64,000 nt of DNA from the NCBI GenBank assembly GCA_910587095.1, contig CAJUMJ010000041.1, forward strand, positions 40,884 to 104,883. The letters are read 5' to 3'. The DNA comes from an uncultured Lachnospiraceae bacterium (GTDB taxonomy: Bacteria > Bacillota > Clostridia > Lachnospirales > Lachnospiraceae). Of the stretch, positions 36,040 through 43,889 are shown piece by piece (the first letter of the stretch is position 1; each line of letters starts with the position of its first letter). Both the position numbers and the translations under genes were made by a program. The notes below the pieces were generated by a model. It saw only the letters and a program-made list of their open reading frames with translations. It was not told the origin of the DNA and searched no databases.

Positions 36040-37437
36040 TCAGTCCTTCCTCTTAGATGCCCTGCCCGCAAGAAAGATACCAATCCCGGCAATCGCCACC
36101 GTCACGCCGTGGACGAACCTTCTCTCCCGCCTCGCATACTCTTTCCCGGAAATCCTTTTTCCGGCTTCCGGCTTTTTCTTTGCTCTCCGCCGCTTCGTAT
36201 CCGTCCCCTGAGCGGCTACGGCTACCGTATTTTCCGGTTTTTTATACTTCTCGACCGCCTCACCGGCTACCTGGGTATATCTCGCGGCCGCCAAAGCAGC
36301 CAGACCTGTATCCAACTGTCCCGACTGCTTCTCTGCCATAACGTCCTCTTTCATTTTCCTCACAAAAAGAGCGTCCTCTATAAGCTCGTCCTCCTGCTCC
36401 AGTTTCCTGAAAATCAAATACCTGATTCCGCCGCTCTCCTTCTCAGGCACCTTATCCATCATCGCCACGGGTTTCAGATGCATTTCTGCCACCGGCACGA
36501 TTGTGGGTTCAGGTTCCGGCACCGGCGTCTCCTCCTCCATCACCGCCGCAGGGCTCAGATCCATTTCGGCCACCGCCACGATTGCGGGTTCAGGTTCCGG
36601 TAAAATCTCAAGCCCTGCTTCCGGTTCAAGTTCGGACATGGGCGCAACTGCCTCCGCCGCTTCTTCAGCTTCAGGCAACGTCTCAGGTTCCGGTTCAGGT
36701 TCCGGCAAAATCTCAAGCCCCGCTTCCGGTTCAAGTTCGGACATGAGCGCAACTGGCTCTGCCGCTTCCTCCGCTTCAGGCAACGTCTCAGATTCCGCTT
36801 CCGGTTCAGGTTCCGGCAAAATCTCAAGCCCTGCTTCCGGTTCAAGTTCGGACATGGGCGCAACTGCCTCCACTGCAGCCCCCGTTTCCCCTGTCTCAAA
36901 TTTGGGAAGCGGCATTTTGAGCAGATCATTGTAGCATTTGAACCGCACCACCTTTTTCCTGTTAAAATACTGAAAAACAAGACCCCCTGTCAGACATACC
37001 GCCGAGAGCACAACCGCCGTAACCGCGTCCCGCCATATAAAATGATAGACCGTAAGCCCCAAAATCACCGCACCAAGCGGAGCAGCCAAAAGATAAACGT
37101 GTTTTCCGAGTGCATTTCTAATCCGCAGCTTATCGAGAAAATATACGAAAATAATATCCAGAAAGTACAAAAGAACCAAGCCGAACAAAGTGAGCGAGAC
37201 TGTCAGAAACATTCTGGCCGCCAAATTCGCCGTCATCGGCTCCACCAGCAGATAACTCAAATAACAGACTACCGTCCCGATTCCGAGAAACAGTATCGTC
37301 CTGAAATATTTATAACCCCAGAAGCAAAAGAGGGTCCCCACAATCGTCAAAAGGATGACCCCCAAAAACACCAGTATTTCCTTGGAAAATATCATTTGCC
37401 CCTGCCATTTGGGCACATGCAACACAAACTTGTCCAA
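36040..37437 (-). CDS. Membrane protein with Glu/Pro-rich tandem repeats, first gene of the polysaccharide operon
   Basis: 465 aa if begun at a TTG at 37437, which has AAAGGGGG 6 bp upstream; the first ATG is 14 codons further in with a poor RBS. Four or five membrane helices lie within the first 150 residues. A central region (about 185-330) contains three near-identical units built on SELEPEAGLEILPEPEPE and ETLPEAEEAAE, very acidic. The C-terminus turns strongly basic (KRRRAKKKPEAGKR) and ends in another hydrophobic helix and SKRKD. I do not recognise a family. As first gene before the synthase it may organise or regulate the complex. Confidence 0.7.
   Translation of the reverse strand: MDKFVLHVPKWQGQMIFSKEILVFLGVILLTIVGTLFCFWGYKYFRTILFLGIGTVVCYLSYLLVEPMTANLAARMFLTVSLTLFGLVLLYFLDIIFVYFLDKLRIRNALGKHVYLLAAPLGAVILGLTVYHFIWRDAVTAVVLSAVCLTGGLVFQYFNRKKVVRFKCYNDLLKMPLPKFETGETGAAVEAVAPMSELEPEAGLEILPEPEPEAESETLPEAEEAAEPVALMSELEPEAGLEILPEPEPEPETLPEAEEAAEAVAPMSELEPEAGLEILPEPEPAIVAVAEMDLSPAAVMEEETPVPEPEPTIVPVAEMHLKPVAMMDKVPEKESGGIRYLIFRKLEQEDELIEDALFVRKMKEDVMAEKQSGQLDTGLAALAAARYTQVAGEAVEKYKKPENTVAVAAQGTDTKRRRAKKKPEAGKRISGKEYARRERRFVHGVTVAIAGIGIFLAGRASKRKD
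36594..36880. repeat. In-frame tandem repeats coding the Glu/Pro-rich segment
   Basis: Three copies of a unit of about 115-125 bp are almost identical at the DNA level, e.g. CCGGTTCAAGTTCGGACATG at about 36619, 36736 and 36838, each coding SELEPEAG. Such near-identity marks recent expansion by slippage or recombination and a repeat number likely to vary. Confidence 0.85.
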
Positions 37438-37478
37438 TGGAGTCCCCCTTTGCCAGACCCGCACCTGTGCGATGTAGA

Positions 37479-37571
37479 TATCTATTTTGTTAAAACTATA
37501 GACATCTTATCAATTTTGACAAAACCTGGCAATGCTTTACCGTTTATCAGTCGTCTATTTATCTATTTTGT
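37479..37571 (-). promoter_or_regulatory. Promoter of the exopolysaccharide operon with three direct repeats
   Basis: Minus strand TTGTCA (37517-37522), 16-bp spacer, TATAGT (37495-37500). TATCTATTTTGT occurs at 37479-37490 and 37560-37571 and a variant TATCAATTTTGA at 37508-37519, so one copy lies just after the start site, one between -35 and -10 and one upstream. They are candidate operators for an unidentified regulator of the 20-kb gene series. Confidence 0.5.
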
Positions 37572-37608
37572 ACATTTTATCTGCTAATTATTTAGTAAAA
37601 ATTCATAA

Positions 37609-39060
37609 TTACTGACCCATTTGGTCAAGAAGCGCAATTTTTACATCATAAAGCTTGCTCGAAAGGTCGACATGTACCTTGTGCGGATTCACAAGGCGCC
37701 TCGTCTCATCCCATAAAGTATTCTGCTCTTTCTGGCAGTACGCCCGGATATCCATCACTTTCGGGGACGTGTAACAGCACTCGCCGTTTTTAAATATCGG
37801 CATCATCAGTTCCCGCAGCCTATAGCTCCCGGCAGAGAGCTTTGTCTTTTTCCACGGCTCCACCGGGTCAAAAAGCAAAAGAGGTTCATTCTCGTCGTAT
37901 GTCTCGTCCGCCAGGCAGATCAAATCGGCCTTTATTTTTCCGCTCTCCCTGTCATATACGCGGTAAATCGTCTTGTTTCCGGGATTGGTCACCTTCTCCG
38001 TATTCTCGGAGAGCTTGATTTTCGGAATAAACTTCCCATCCTCACCCATAATCGCCGCCAGCTTATATACGCCTCCGAAAGAAGGGCAGTCCTTCGAGGT
38101 GATCAGATGTGTGCCCACACCCCATGAAGTAATTTTTGCCCCCTGGTCTTTCAAGCTCTGAATCAGAAATTCATCCAGATCGTTGGACGCAGAGATCACC
38201 GCGTCCGGGAATCCTGCTTCATCCAACATTTTCCTCGCCTCTTTGGAAAGATAGGCAAGGTCGCCGCTGTCCAGGCGAATACCGTAAAAGCGCAAGGAGA
38301 CGCCGGCCTCCCTCAGCTCCTTAAAGACACGTATCGCATTCGGCACGCCCGATTTTAAAGTGTCGTAAGTGTCCACCAGCAGAATGCAGGCGGAAGGATA
38401 CATTTCCGCGTATGTTTTGAATGCCGTGTATTCGTCGGGGAAGCTCATAATCCAACTGTGAGCGTGCGTGCCCTTAACCGGCACATCAAAAAGCTGCCCG
38501 CACAGTACGTTGGAAGTGCCCACACAGCCGCCGATCACCGCCGCCCTGGCTCCGTATGTGCCTGCGTCAGGCCCCTGGGCCCGTCGAAGCCCGAACTCCA
38601 TAACGCCGTCCCCCTGGGCTGCGTAACAAACCCTGGCCGCTTTCGTGGCAATCAAACTCTGGTGATTTATAATATTCAGGATTGCAGTCTCCACAAGCTG
38701 CGCCTGCATGATCGGCGCAATCACTTTCACCAGCGGCTCCCTCGGAAATACCACAGTCCCCTCGGGGATCGCGTAGACATCTCCCGTAAACCTGAAATCC
38801 GCCAGATAATCCAGAAAGTCACTGTCAAAAATACCAAGCCCTGCCAGATAGGCAATATCCTCCTTGTCGAAATGCAGCTCCTTGATATACTGTATTAGCT
38901 GCTCCACTCCCGCCATGACGGCAAAGCCGCCATCGCACGGATTGTTCCTGTAAAAAGCGTCAAAGATCACCGTCTCGTTCTGGTCCTTGTTCTTAAAATA
39001 GCCTTGCATCATAGTCAGCTCATACAGGTCGGTCAGCAGCGTCAAATTTTGTCTGTCCAT
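37609..39060 (-). CDS. pncB: Nicotinate phosphoribosyltransferase
   Basis: 483 aa from the ATG at 39060 (GGAGG 5 bp ahead); longer in-frame starts lack spacing. It joins nicotinate and PRPP to nicotinate mononucleotide in NAD salvage. Family marks: LLTDLYELTMMQGYF at the N-terminus, an FGLRRAQGPDAG segment, GTHAHSWIMSF near residue 210 and RLDSGDLAYLS. Length is normal for the long bacterial form. Stands alone, after the polysaccharide operon promoter. Confidence 0.96.
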   Translation of the reverse strand: MDRQNLTLLTDLYELTMMQGYFKNKDQNETVIFDAFYRNNPCDGGFAVMAGVEQLIQYIKELHFDKEDIAYLAGLGIFDSDFLDYLADFRFTGDVYAIPEGTVVFPREPLVKVIAPIMQAQLVETAILNIINHQSLIATKAARVCYAAQGDGVMEFGLRRAQGPDAGTYGARAAVIGGCVGTSNVLCGQLFDVPVKGTHAHSWIMSFPDEYTAFKTYAEMYPSACILLVDTYDTLKSGVPNAIRVFKELREAGVSLRFYGIRLDSGDLAYLSKEARKMLDEAGFPDAVISASNDLDEFLIQSLKDQGAKITSWGVGTHLITSKDCPSFGGVYKLAAIMGEDGKFIPKIKLSENTEKVTNPGNKTIYRVYDRESGKIKADLICLADETYDENEPLLLFDPVEPWKKTKLSAGSYRLRELMMPIFKNGECCYTSPKVMDIRAYCQKEQNTLWDETRRLVNPHKVHVDLSSKLYDVKIALLDQMGQ

Positions 39061-39230
39061 AATTTCCTCCATGCCGGAGCCTCTTGCCTCCGTCCGTTTC
39101 AATCAATCGGATACCGTGTCATAGAAAAATTTGTTAAAGCTATCATACCTCTTTTCAGTCAAATAAGAAAGCAAATATTTTTCCGATGTACGGTTTGCGA
39201 AGAAAAATATATCCGCCACAACCGGAACGC

Positions 39231-39269
39231 AAAAACCCGGAGAGCTCCCAAAACTTTTGCCCTCCGGGT
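39231..39269 (-). terminator. Intrinsic terminator of spoVT
   Basis: Minus strand ACCCGGAG (39262-39269) pairs with CTCCGGGT (39235-39242), followed by TTTTTGCG; 9 bp after the spoVT stop codon. Confidence 0.8.
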
Positions 39270-39278
39270 ATTCCCTTA

Positions 39279-39821
39279 TCACTGTTCCATCTGTCTTCCC
39301 AAAAATCCTGCCGCCGACTGAATCAACTTCTGCTCCACTTCACCCATTTTGGATTTGTGATCCGTCTCCACCAGAATCACGGAACCGATCACGTCCCCCT
39401 CGCAGATAATAGGACTGATGGCTTCATGATGAAAATCGTCGACGTCAAGGCTGACTGGAATAAAATTTCTGTCTCCCTTTGCCGCCACGACGCTTTCACG
39501 ATGATCGATTTTCTCCTCCAGTTCCCTGCTGATAGACTTACCCAACAAGTTTTTCATGCCGCCCGAAACCGCGATAAACTGATCCCTGTCCGAAATCAGG
39601 GCAATGTGCCCCGACACCTGCGCCATACTCTCCGCATACTGCTTCGCGAAAGTTCCCATCTCGCCTATAGGGGAATATTTCTTTAAAATAATTTCTCCCT
39701 CTCTGTCCGTATATATTTCCAGCGGATCCGCCTCCCTGATCCGCAAAGTTCTGCGAATCTCCTTCGGAATCACGATACGCCCCAAATCATCTATTCTTCT
39801 CACAATACCAGTTGCTTTCAT
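39279..39821 (-). CDS. spoVT: Stage V sporulation protein T (AbrB-type regulator)
   Basis: 180 aa, the length of SpoVT. The N-terminal AbrB swapped-hairpin DNA-binding domain is MKATGIVRRIDDLGRIVIPK; a GAF-like domain covers residues about 60-178 (HIALISDRDQFIAVSGG, ICEGDVIGSVILVE). SpoVT modulates sigma-G-dependent genes in the forespore, so the organism is expected to be able to sporulate. RBS GGAGG. Confidence 0.95.
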   Translation of the reverse strand: MKATGIVRRIDDLGRIVIPKEIRRTLRIREADPLEIYTDREGEIILKKYSPIGEMGTFAKQYAESMAQVSGHIALISDRDQFIAVSGGMKNLLGKSISRELEEKIDHRESVVAAKGDRNFIPVSLDVDDFHHEAISPIICEGDVIGSVILVETDHKSKMGEVEQKLIQSAAGFLGRQMEQ

Positions 39822-40253
39822 ATCATATAACCTCCGTCTATAATCTATAACTTATTTTCATTTTTCTCTGTTTTTTTACTATTATTTGTAAGGCAGGAAA
39901 TTATATGCATGGAAATTCCCGATTTCCTTCGATGATTTATTTTCTGTTTCAAACAGCTTTTAGGAAGTCTGTTCCGGTTTTCTATAATCTTCTCATATAC
40001 CTCCTCAAATTCTGTTGTGTCGTATGGCAGACCTTGTTCTTTTTTGGCCTGCGCTTCCCTCAATGCTTCAGTTCTCTTTCCGGTAACCGGAGGAACATGA
40101 CCAGACCAGACCTGACAGCATCAATAGAGCCTTTACTGTTCCGTCTTCTTTTGTGCATTTCTCAATTCCCTTCAATCAATAAGCGCCTTGTTTTTACGCT
40201 TTGTATATCTTTACTAAATTGTTCAATTGCCTTTTGTATAGAATGTTGGAAAC

Positions 40254-40299
40254 TTGAAAAGAATGCCCGGGTATGGTAAAATATATCTTGTTCAACAAG
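40254..40299 (+). promoter_or_regulatory. Promoter with a GntR-type operator
   Basis: TTGAAA (40254-40259), 17 bp, TAAAAT (40277-40282), then a perfect palindrome CTTGTT-C-AACAAG (40287-40299) at the transcript start. CTTGTnnACAAG-like dyads are bound by GntR-family repressors of the HutC/UTRA class, the family of the broken gene that follows. Confidence 0.65.
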
Positions 40300-40322
40300 T
40301 TAAACAGGGAGGCGTGATAAGC

Positions 40323-40705
40323 ATGGGAAAGCTATTAGTCGGCAGCTTGGCAAAAGTGAAATCGTGCTTGCCAGTACAAACATTTATAAATCGGCTCATG
40401 TTGCCGTCGGCTATTCCTTTACGCAGATTCCGACTTCGACGTTCGAAGCCCTGGACGTGGACATTTCCAACGACGCCGCCTTGGAGGATCTGATTGAGAG
40501 AAAAATATTTGACGTTTCCTCCAAAGGTGATCTGACCGTCCAGCTCATATCCTCCAACGAAGAAGAATCCCGGATACTGGAAATCCCGGAAGAGTCGCCC
40601 TTGCTGCTGTCGGAGCTGATCTTATTCAACCACGCCCACCAGGCGTTCTCCCGCTGCAAGTTCTATATGCTTCCCAAATTTTATAAAATGAAATTTCAGA
40701 TCTGA
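40323..40705 (+). pseudogene. GntR-family regulator remnant: UTRA domain without its DNA-binding domain
   Basis: An RBS (GGGAGG) and ATG at 40323 are in place, but the frame after the ATG does not lead anywhere. Shifted by two bases the DNA codes about 125 residues of a UTRA effector domain, ending in EIPEESPLLLSELILF and CKFYMLPKFYKMKF, to the stop at 40703-40705. The roughly 70-residue winged helix is missing. A deletion that joined the start codon to the middle of the gene out of frame explains this; a GTG start at 40361 could still yield the effector domain alone. Confidence 0.7.
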
Positions 40706-40896
40706 GAGAAGCCCGGCGTTATTAATTTTTATTGGCAAAGGACACCTCCAGGTTTAGCGGCTTGCTTATGTTGAAATCATTTTTCTTGCCGCCAACCCGG
40801 AATGTAAAGTAATAGGCGTTGGTACAGCCCTTTTTTCGACTGTTGAAAAGGAAGAAAAAGGTAAACTGATTGTGTCTGCAGGAAAAGGAGGCATTC

Positions 40897-41625
40897 ATGA
40901 TGAACGAGATATTAAAATCCCTGCACGAAAGAAAATCCGTCTGCGTATTTACCGATGAAGAAATAGCGGGCGAGGACAAAAACAGTATTTTACAGGCTGC
41001 ATTGCAGGCGCCTTCGGCGGGCTGCCAGTTGTTGTATACCATTCTCGACATCACGGATAAAGATAAAAAAGAAAAGCTCGCCGTGCTTTGCGATAACCAG
41101 CTTTTTATGGCAAAAGCGAAAATGATGCTTGTATTTTGTGCGGACTGCCGGAAATGGCTTTCTTTTTACCAGGAAGCGGGACTAAAACCGCGCAATCCCG
41201 GTGTCGGCGATTTGCTTCTTGCTGTGGAGGACGCCCTGATTGCTGCGCAAAATGCGGTGACTGCCGCGGAAAGTCTCGGAATCGGCTCCTGCTATATCGG
41301 TGACGTCATGGAAAACGCGGAAGAGATGAAAACGCTTTTACAGCTTCCCAAATATGTGTACCCCGCATGTCTGCTCGTTTTCGGCCATCCGACAAAGCAG
41401 CAGAAGGAACGGAAAAAGCCGGAGCGGTTCCGGTTATCAGACATCATCTGCGAAAACAGTTATCAGGAAAAAACCGGTGCGCAGATCCGGGAAATGTTCT
41501 CAGGAAAAACAGACCAAAAAAGCTATGACGAATGGATGGAAGCATTTTGGAAAAGGAAGTACGAGTCGGATTTTTCCAGAGAGATGAACCGCTCGATGGA
41601 AATATATCTGCGGGATTTCCAGTAA
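40897..41625 (+). CDS. Nitroreductase-family protein
   Basis: 242 aa from ATG-ATG at 40897 after AAAGGAGG. The N-terminal HERKSVCVFTDEEI and the GxxPSAGxxQ-like ALQAPSAGCQ fit FMN-binding sites of the nitroreductase fold; DALIAAQNAVTAAESLGIGSCYIGD is the typical second FMN region, and FGHPTKQQKERKKPERF the C-terminal family tail (NfsA/FRP-like). It probably reduces flavins or nitro/quinone compounds with NAD(P)H. It may be the gene once controlled by the broken GntR regulator just upstream. Confidence 0.9.
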   Translation: MMNEILKSLHERKSVCVFTDEEIAGEDKNSILQAALQAPSAGCQLLYTILDITDKDKKEKLAVLCDNQLFMAKAKMMLVFCADCRKWLSFYQEAGLKPRNPGVGDLLLAVEDALIAAQNAVTAAESLGIGSCYIGDVMENAEEMKTLLQLPKYVYPACLLVFGHPTKQQKERKKPERFRLSDIICENSYQEKTGAQIREMFSGKTDQKSYDEWMEAFWKRKYESDFSREMNRSMEIYLRDFQ

Positions 41626-41762
41626 CGAAAAAGCAAATATTGATGCAAAACAAGAGCAATCATGTTATACTTTTGTTAGTAAATCAGATGCGCAGATAGC
41701 GAATAAAAAATGTGCGCCCGGAGTCTCTTTGTGCCTGATTTTGTGAGATGATTTTTTGTCAG

Positions 41763-41786
41763 ATATGCATAAATTTATGTGCATAT
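41763..41786. promoter_or_regulatory. Palindrome upstream of the carbonic anhydrase gene
   Basis: ATATGCA-TAAATTTA-TG-TGCATAT is a near-perfect dyad 80 bp before the start codon, followed by a GGCAGA-AAA-TCTGCC hairpin. It overlaps a weak promoter (TTGTGA, 17 bp, TATGCA), so it is a candidate operator; the regulator is unknown. Confidence 0.4.
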
Positions 41787-41865
41787 GGCAGAAAATCTGC
41801 CACAAAGGCAGGTGCAAGGGAGCTTCCGGGAAGTACATAAAAAAAGAAACGGAGGCATGAAAACT

Positions 41866-42429
41866 ATGGCACATCAAAATTTATCCGCTGCAGAGGCAAT
41901 TGCAAAACTGAAGGAGGGAAACGAGCGTTACCTGACCGTTTCCAGTAATCCGGGCGATGTATCTCCCGAGATCAGAAAGAAAACCTGCGACGAGGGACAA
42001 ACTCCCTACGCGACCATTATCACGTGTTCCGATTCCCGCGTGATTCCGGAAGCAGTATTTTCCGCAGGCATCAGCGAACTGTTCACCATCCGCGTGGCGG
42101 GCAACGTGATGGATAATCACCAGCTCGGAAGCGTGGAATACGCTGCAGACCACCTCGGCACCAATCTGGTTGTCGTTTTGGGACACACAAACTGCGGCGC
42201 CGTTGGAGCAGCTTTGAGCAGCAGCCCCGATGGATTTGTAAAATACATAACCGACGAAATCAAAAAAGCGATCGGCGACGAGAAGGATGCGCTGAAAGCA
42301 AGCTGCCTGAATGTGGAGAGAAGCGTTTCCATCATCAAAGAGAAACTGAATCTCACAGACGAATCACCTCTCAAGGTGTGCGGCGCCATTTATCATATTG
42401 ACAGCGGCAAAGTAGAATTTATGGATTAA
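41866..42429 (+). CDS. Beta-carbonic anhydrase
   Basis: 187 aa from the ATG at 41866; an ATG at 41857 lies one base from the GGAGG and is unlikely. Zinc ligands are in ITCSDSRV (Cys and the Asp-Arg dyad) and GHTNCGAVG (His and Cys), in the usual spacing of beta-class enzymes that interconvert CO2 and bicarbonate. Monocistronic, ended by a strong bidirectional terminator. Confidence 0.95.
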   Translation: MAHQNLSAAEAIAKLKEGNERYLTVSSNPGDVSPEIRKKTCDEGQTPYATIITCSDSRVIPEAVFSAGISELFTIRVAGNVMDNHQLGSVEYAADHLGTNLVVVLGHTNCGAVGAALSSSPDGFVKYITDEIKKAIGDEKDALKASCLNVERSVSIIKEKLNLTDESPLKVCGAIYHIDSGKVEFMD

Positions 42430-42458
42430 AAAAGGAAATACGGGATTTTGTGATATCT

Positions 42459-42485
42459 GAAAAACCGCCCTGCGAGGCGGTTTTT
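42459..42485. terminator. Bidirectional terminator between carbonic anhydrase and ddl
   Basis: AAAAACCGCC-CTGCGA-GGCGGTTTTT, a perfect stem with T-runs on both strands, between two convergent genes. Confidence 0.92.
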
Positions 42486-42508
42486 CATACCATAAAAAGA
42501 CAGAACTT

Positions 42509-43690
42509 CTATTTTTTGATTCCCTTTGCACCGGAAAGATTCGCATTGCGCAAAATGTTACTTTCAAAAGAGGTGAGCATGCCCTGTTCCTCCCTCTGTC
42601 TCTTGAGCGCCAACTTAACCATATCATCAAGCAGCACGGCGTAAGGTTTTCCAAGCGCCTCCCACAGATAAAAGGCAAGCGAACCGGGAATGGGATTGAT
42701 CTCGTTCACATACACCTGATCCGTGTCCTTGTCAATCATGAAATCAATTCTTGACACACCGCTGCAACCAAGAGTCTGGAACGTTTTGACCGCCATCTGG
42801 CGAATCTCATCCCGCTTTTCATCCGGCAGCTTCGCCGGCAGTTCTCTCCTCGCGGTTCTCATTCCCTCAGAACCGCCTTTACCGCCCGCCACATATTTAT
42901 CCTCATAGCTCAAAATCTCATCGCTGGAAATCGGCTCCTCACACTCGGAAGGAAACGCCTCCTCATAATCTCCGAGAACCGCGCAATTGATCTCCCGAAG
43001 ATTCACGATCGCGCGCTCCACAAGCACTTTTGGCCCAAAGGTGAAAGCATACTCCAGAGCCTCACGAAGCTCTTCCCTGTTTTTGGCTACTTTGATCCCT
43101 ACACTGGAGCCTAAATTGACAGGCTTTACAATAACCGGATAGGAGATTTTCTCCTCCACCTTCGCAAACGCGCACTCCTCGCCGCCCTGATATTCCTTCC
43201 CGTACAGCGTCACGCAATCGAGCACGGGAATCCCGTTATCCTTAAGCACCGTTTTCATCACATACTTATCCATCGTCACCGCGGACGCCGTCACATCACA
43301 ACCTGCAATGGGAATATTGTAGTGTCGGAGAAATCCCTGCAGCGAACCGTCCTCCACGTTGGCGCCATGCACCACGGGAAAGGCCACGTCAATCTGCGCC
43401 GCCTCGGAGTTCCCAAACTTCTTTTCAGGATACTGGATCAGCTTTACGCCGTTTTGTTCACACATCATAAAAACCCGTGTACTCTTTTTCAGCAATTCCG
43501 GAATATTTTTATAATTGGCAATGTCCGCAATAAGCTCCCCTGTATAGAGTTCGTTCTCTTTGGTGATATAAATTGGAACCGGCTCATATTTCTCCCTGTC
43601 AAACGCATTGTACGCCTGCAGGCCGGAGATAACGGATACCTCATGTTCCACGCTCCTGCCGCCGAAAAAAACACCTACTCGAATTTTCAT
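42509..43690 (-). CDS. ddl: D-alanine--D-alanine ligase
   Basis: 393 aa ATP-grasp enzyme. Marks: VFFGGRSVEHEVSVISG at the N-terminus, VKPVNLGSSVGI in the ATP-grasp fold, and the metal-binding NEINPIPGSLAFYLWEA. It makes the D-Ala-D-Ala dipeptide that MurF adds to the cell-wall precursor; murF lies directly upstream in the same direction, so substrate and user are co-expressed. The C-terminus carries about 30 extra residues. Confidence 0.97.
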   Translation of the reverse strand: MKIRVGVFFGGRSVEHEVSVISGLQAYNAFDREKYEPVPIYITKENELYTGELIADIANYKNIPELLKKSTRVFMMCEQNGVKLIQYPEKKFGNSEAAQIDVAFPVVHGANVEDGSLQGFLRHYNIPIAGCDVTASAVTMDKYVMKTVLKDNGIPVLDCVTLYGKEYQGGEECAFAKVEEKISYPVIVKPVNLGSSVGIKVAKNREELREALEYAFTFGPKVLVERAIVNLREINCAVLGDYEEAFPSECEEPISSDEILSYEDKYVAGGKGGSEGMRTARRELPAKLPDEKRDEIRQMAVKTFQTLGCSGVSRIDFMIDKDTDQVYVNEINPIPGSLAFYLWEALGKPYAVLLDDMVKLALKRQREEQGMLTSFESNILRNANLSGAKGIKK

Positions 43691-43718
43691 GATACCCTCT
43701 TTTCCGAAGCGTTTATCT

Positions 43719-43859
43719 CAAGATGCGGGCAAAGTGCCAATTCCGCTCCGCATCTTGGCAGCCCTGCGACGCCTCCGCGCAAAGCCGCGCTTAAATATCG
43801 GTTTATCGGTTTCATTTTTTCATCCGCGCTCCCGCGCATAATCCGCAAAGGCTCGGATG
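43719..43859. repeat. Inverted repeats in the murF-ddl gap
   Basis: CAAGATGCG (43719-43727) pairs with CGCATCTTG (43749-43757), and CATCCG (43821-43826) with CGGATG (43854-43859), with GC-rich CCGCGC / GCGCGG-like stretches between. The 199-bp gap has no ORF on either strand that looks real. Confidence 0.6.
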
Positions 43860-43889
43860 CCGCCGCAAAATACGTCTCGTGCTCTGTGC

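Noticed and set aside
36594..36880. CRISPR array
   Set aside because: The repeats are in frame, about 115-125 bp long and without unique spacers; they code protein.
36109..36934. Long plus-strand frames (Ser/Gly/Thr- and Pro-rich) over the repeat gene
   Set aside because: They are mirror frames of the Glu/Pro-repeat gene, created by its skewed codons; no RBS.
39845..40063. 72-codon minus-strand ORF upstream of spoVT (contains EQGLPYDTTEFEEVYEKI)
   Set aside because: The middle looks protein-like, perhaps a relic of a small antitoxin-type gene, but there is no RBS, the end runs into low-complexity AT-rich DNA and I recognise no family.
40722..40835. Minus-strand end of an ORF (GCTNAYYFTFRVGGKKNDF...) between the GntR remnant and the nitroreductase
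   Set aside because: Protein-like for about 37 codons, but the upstream part of the frame is antisense to the nitroreductase gene. It may be a gene remnant; not strong enough to list.
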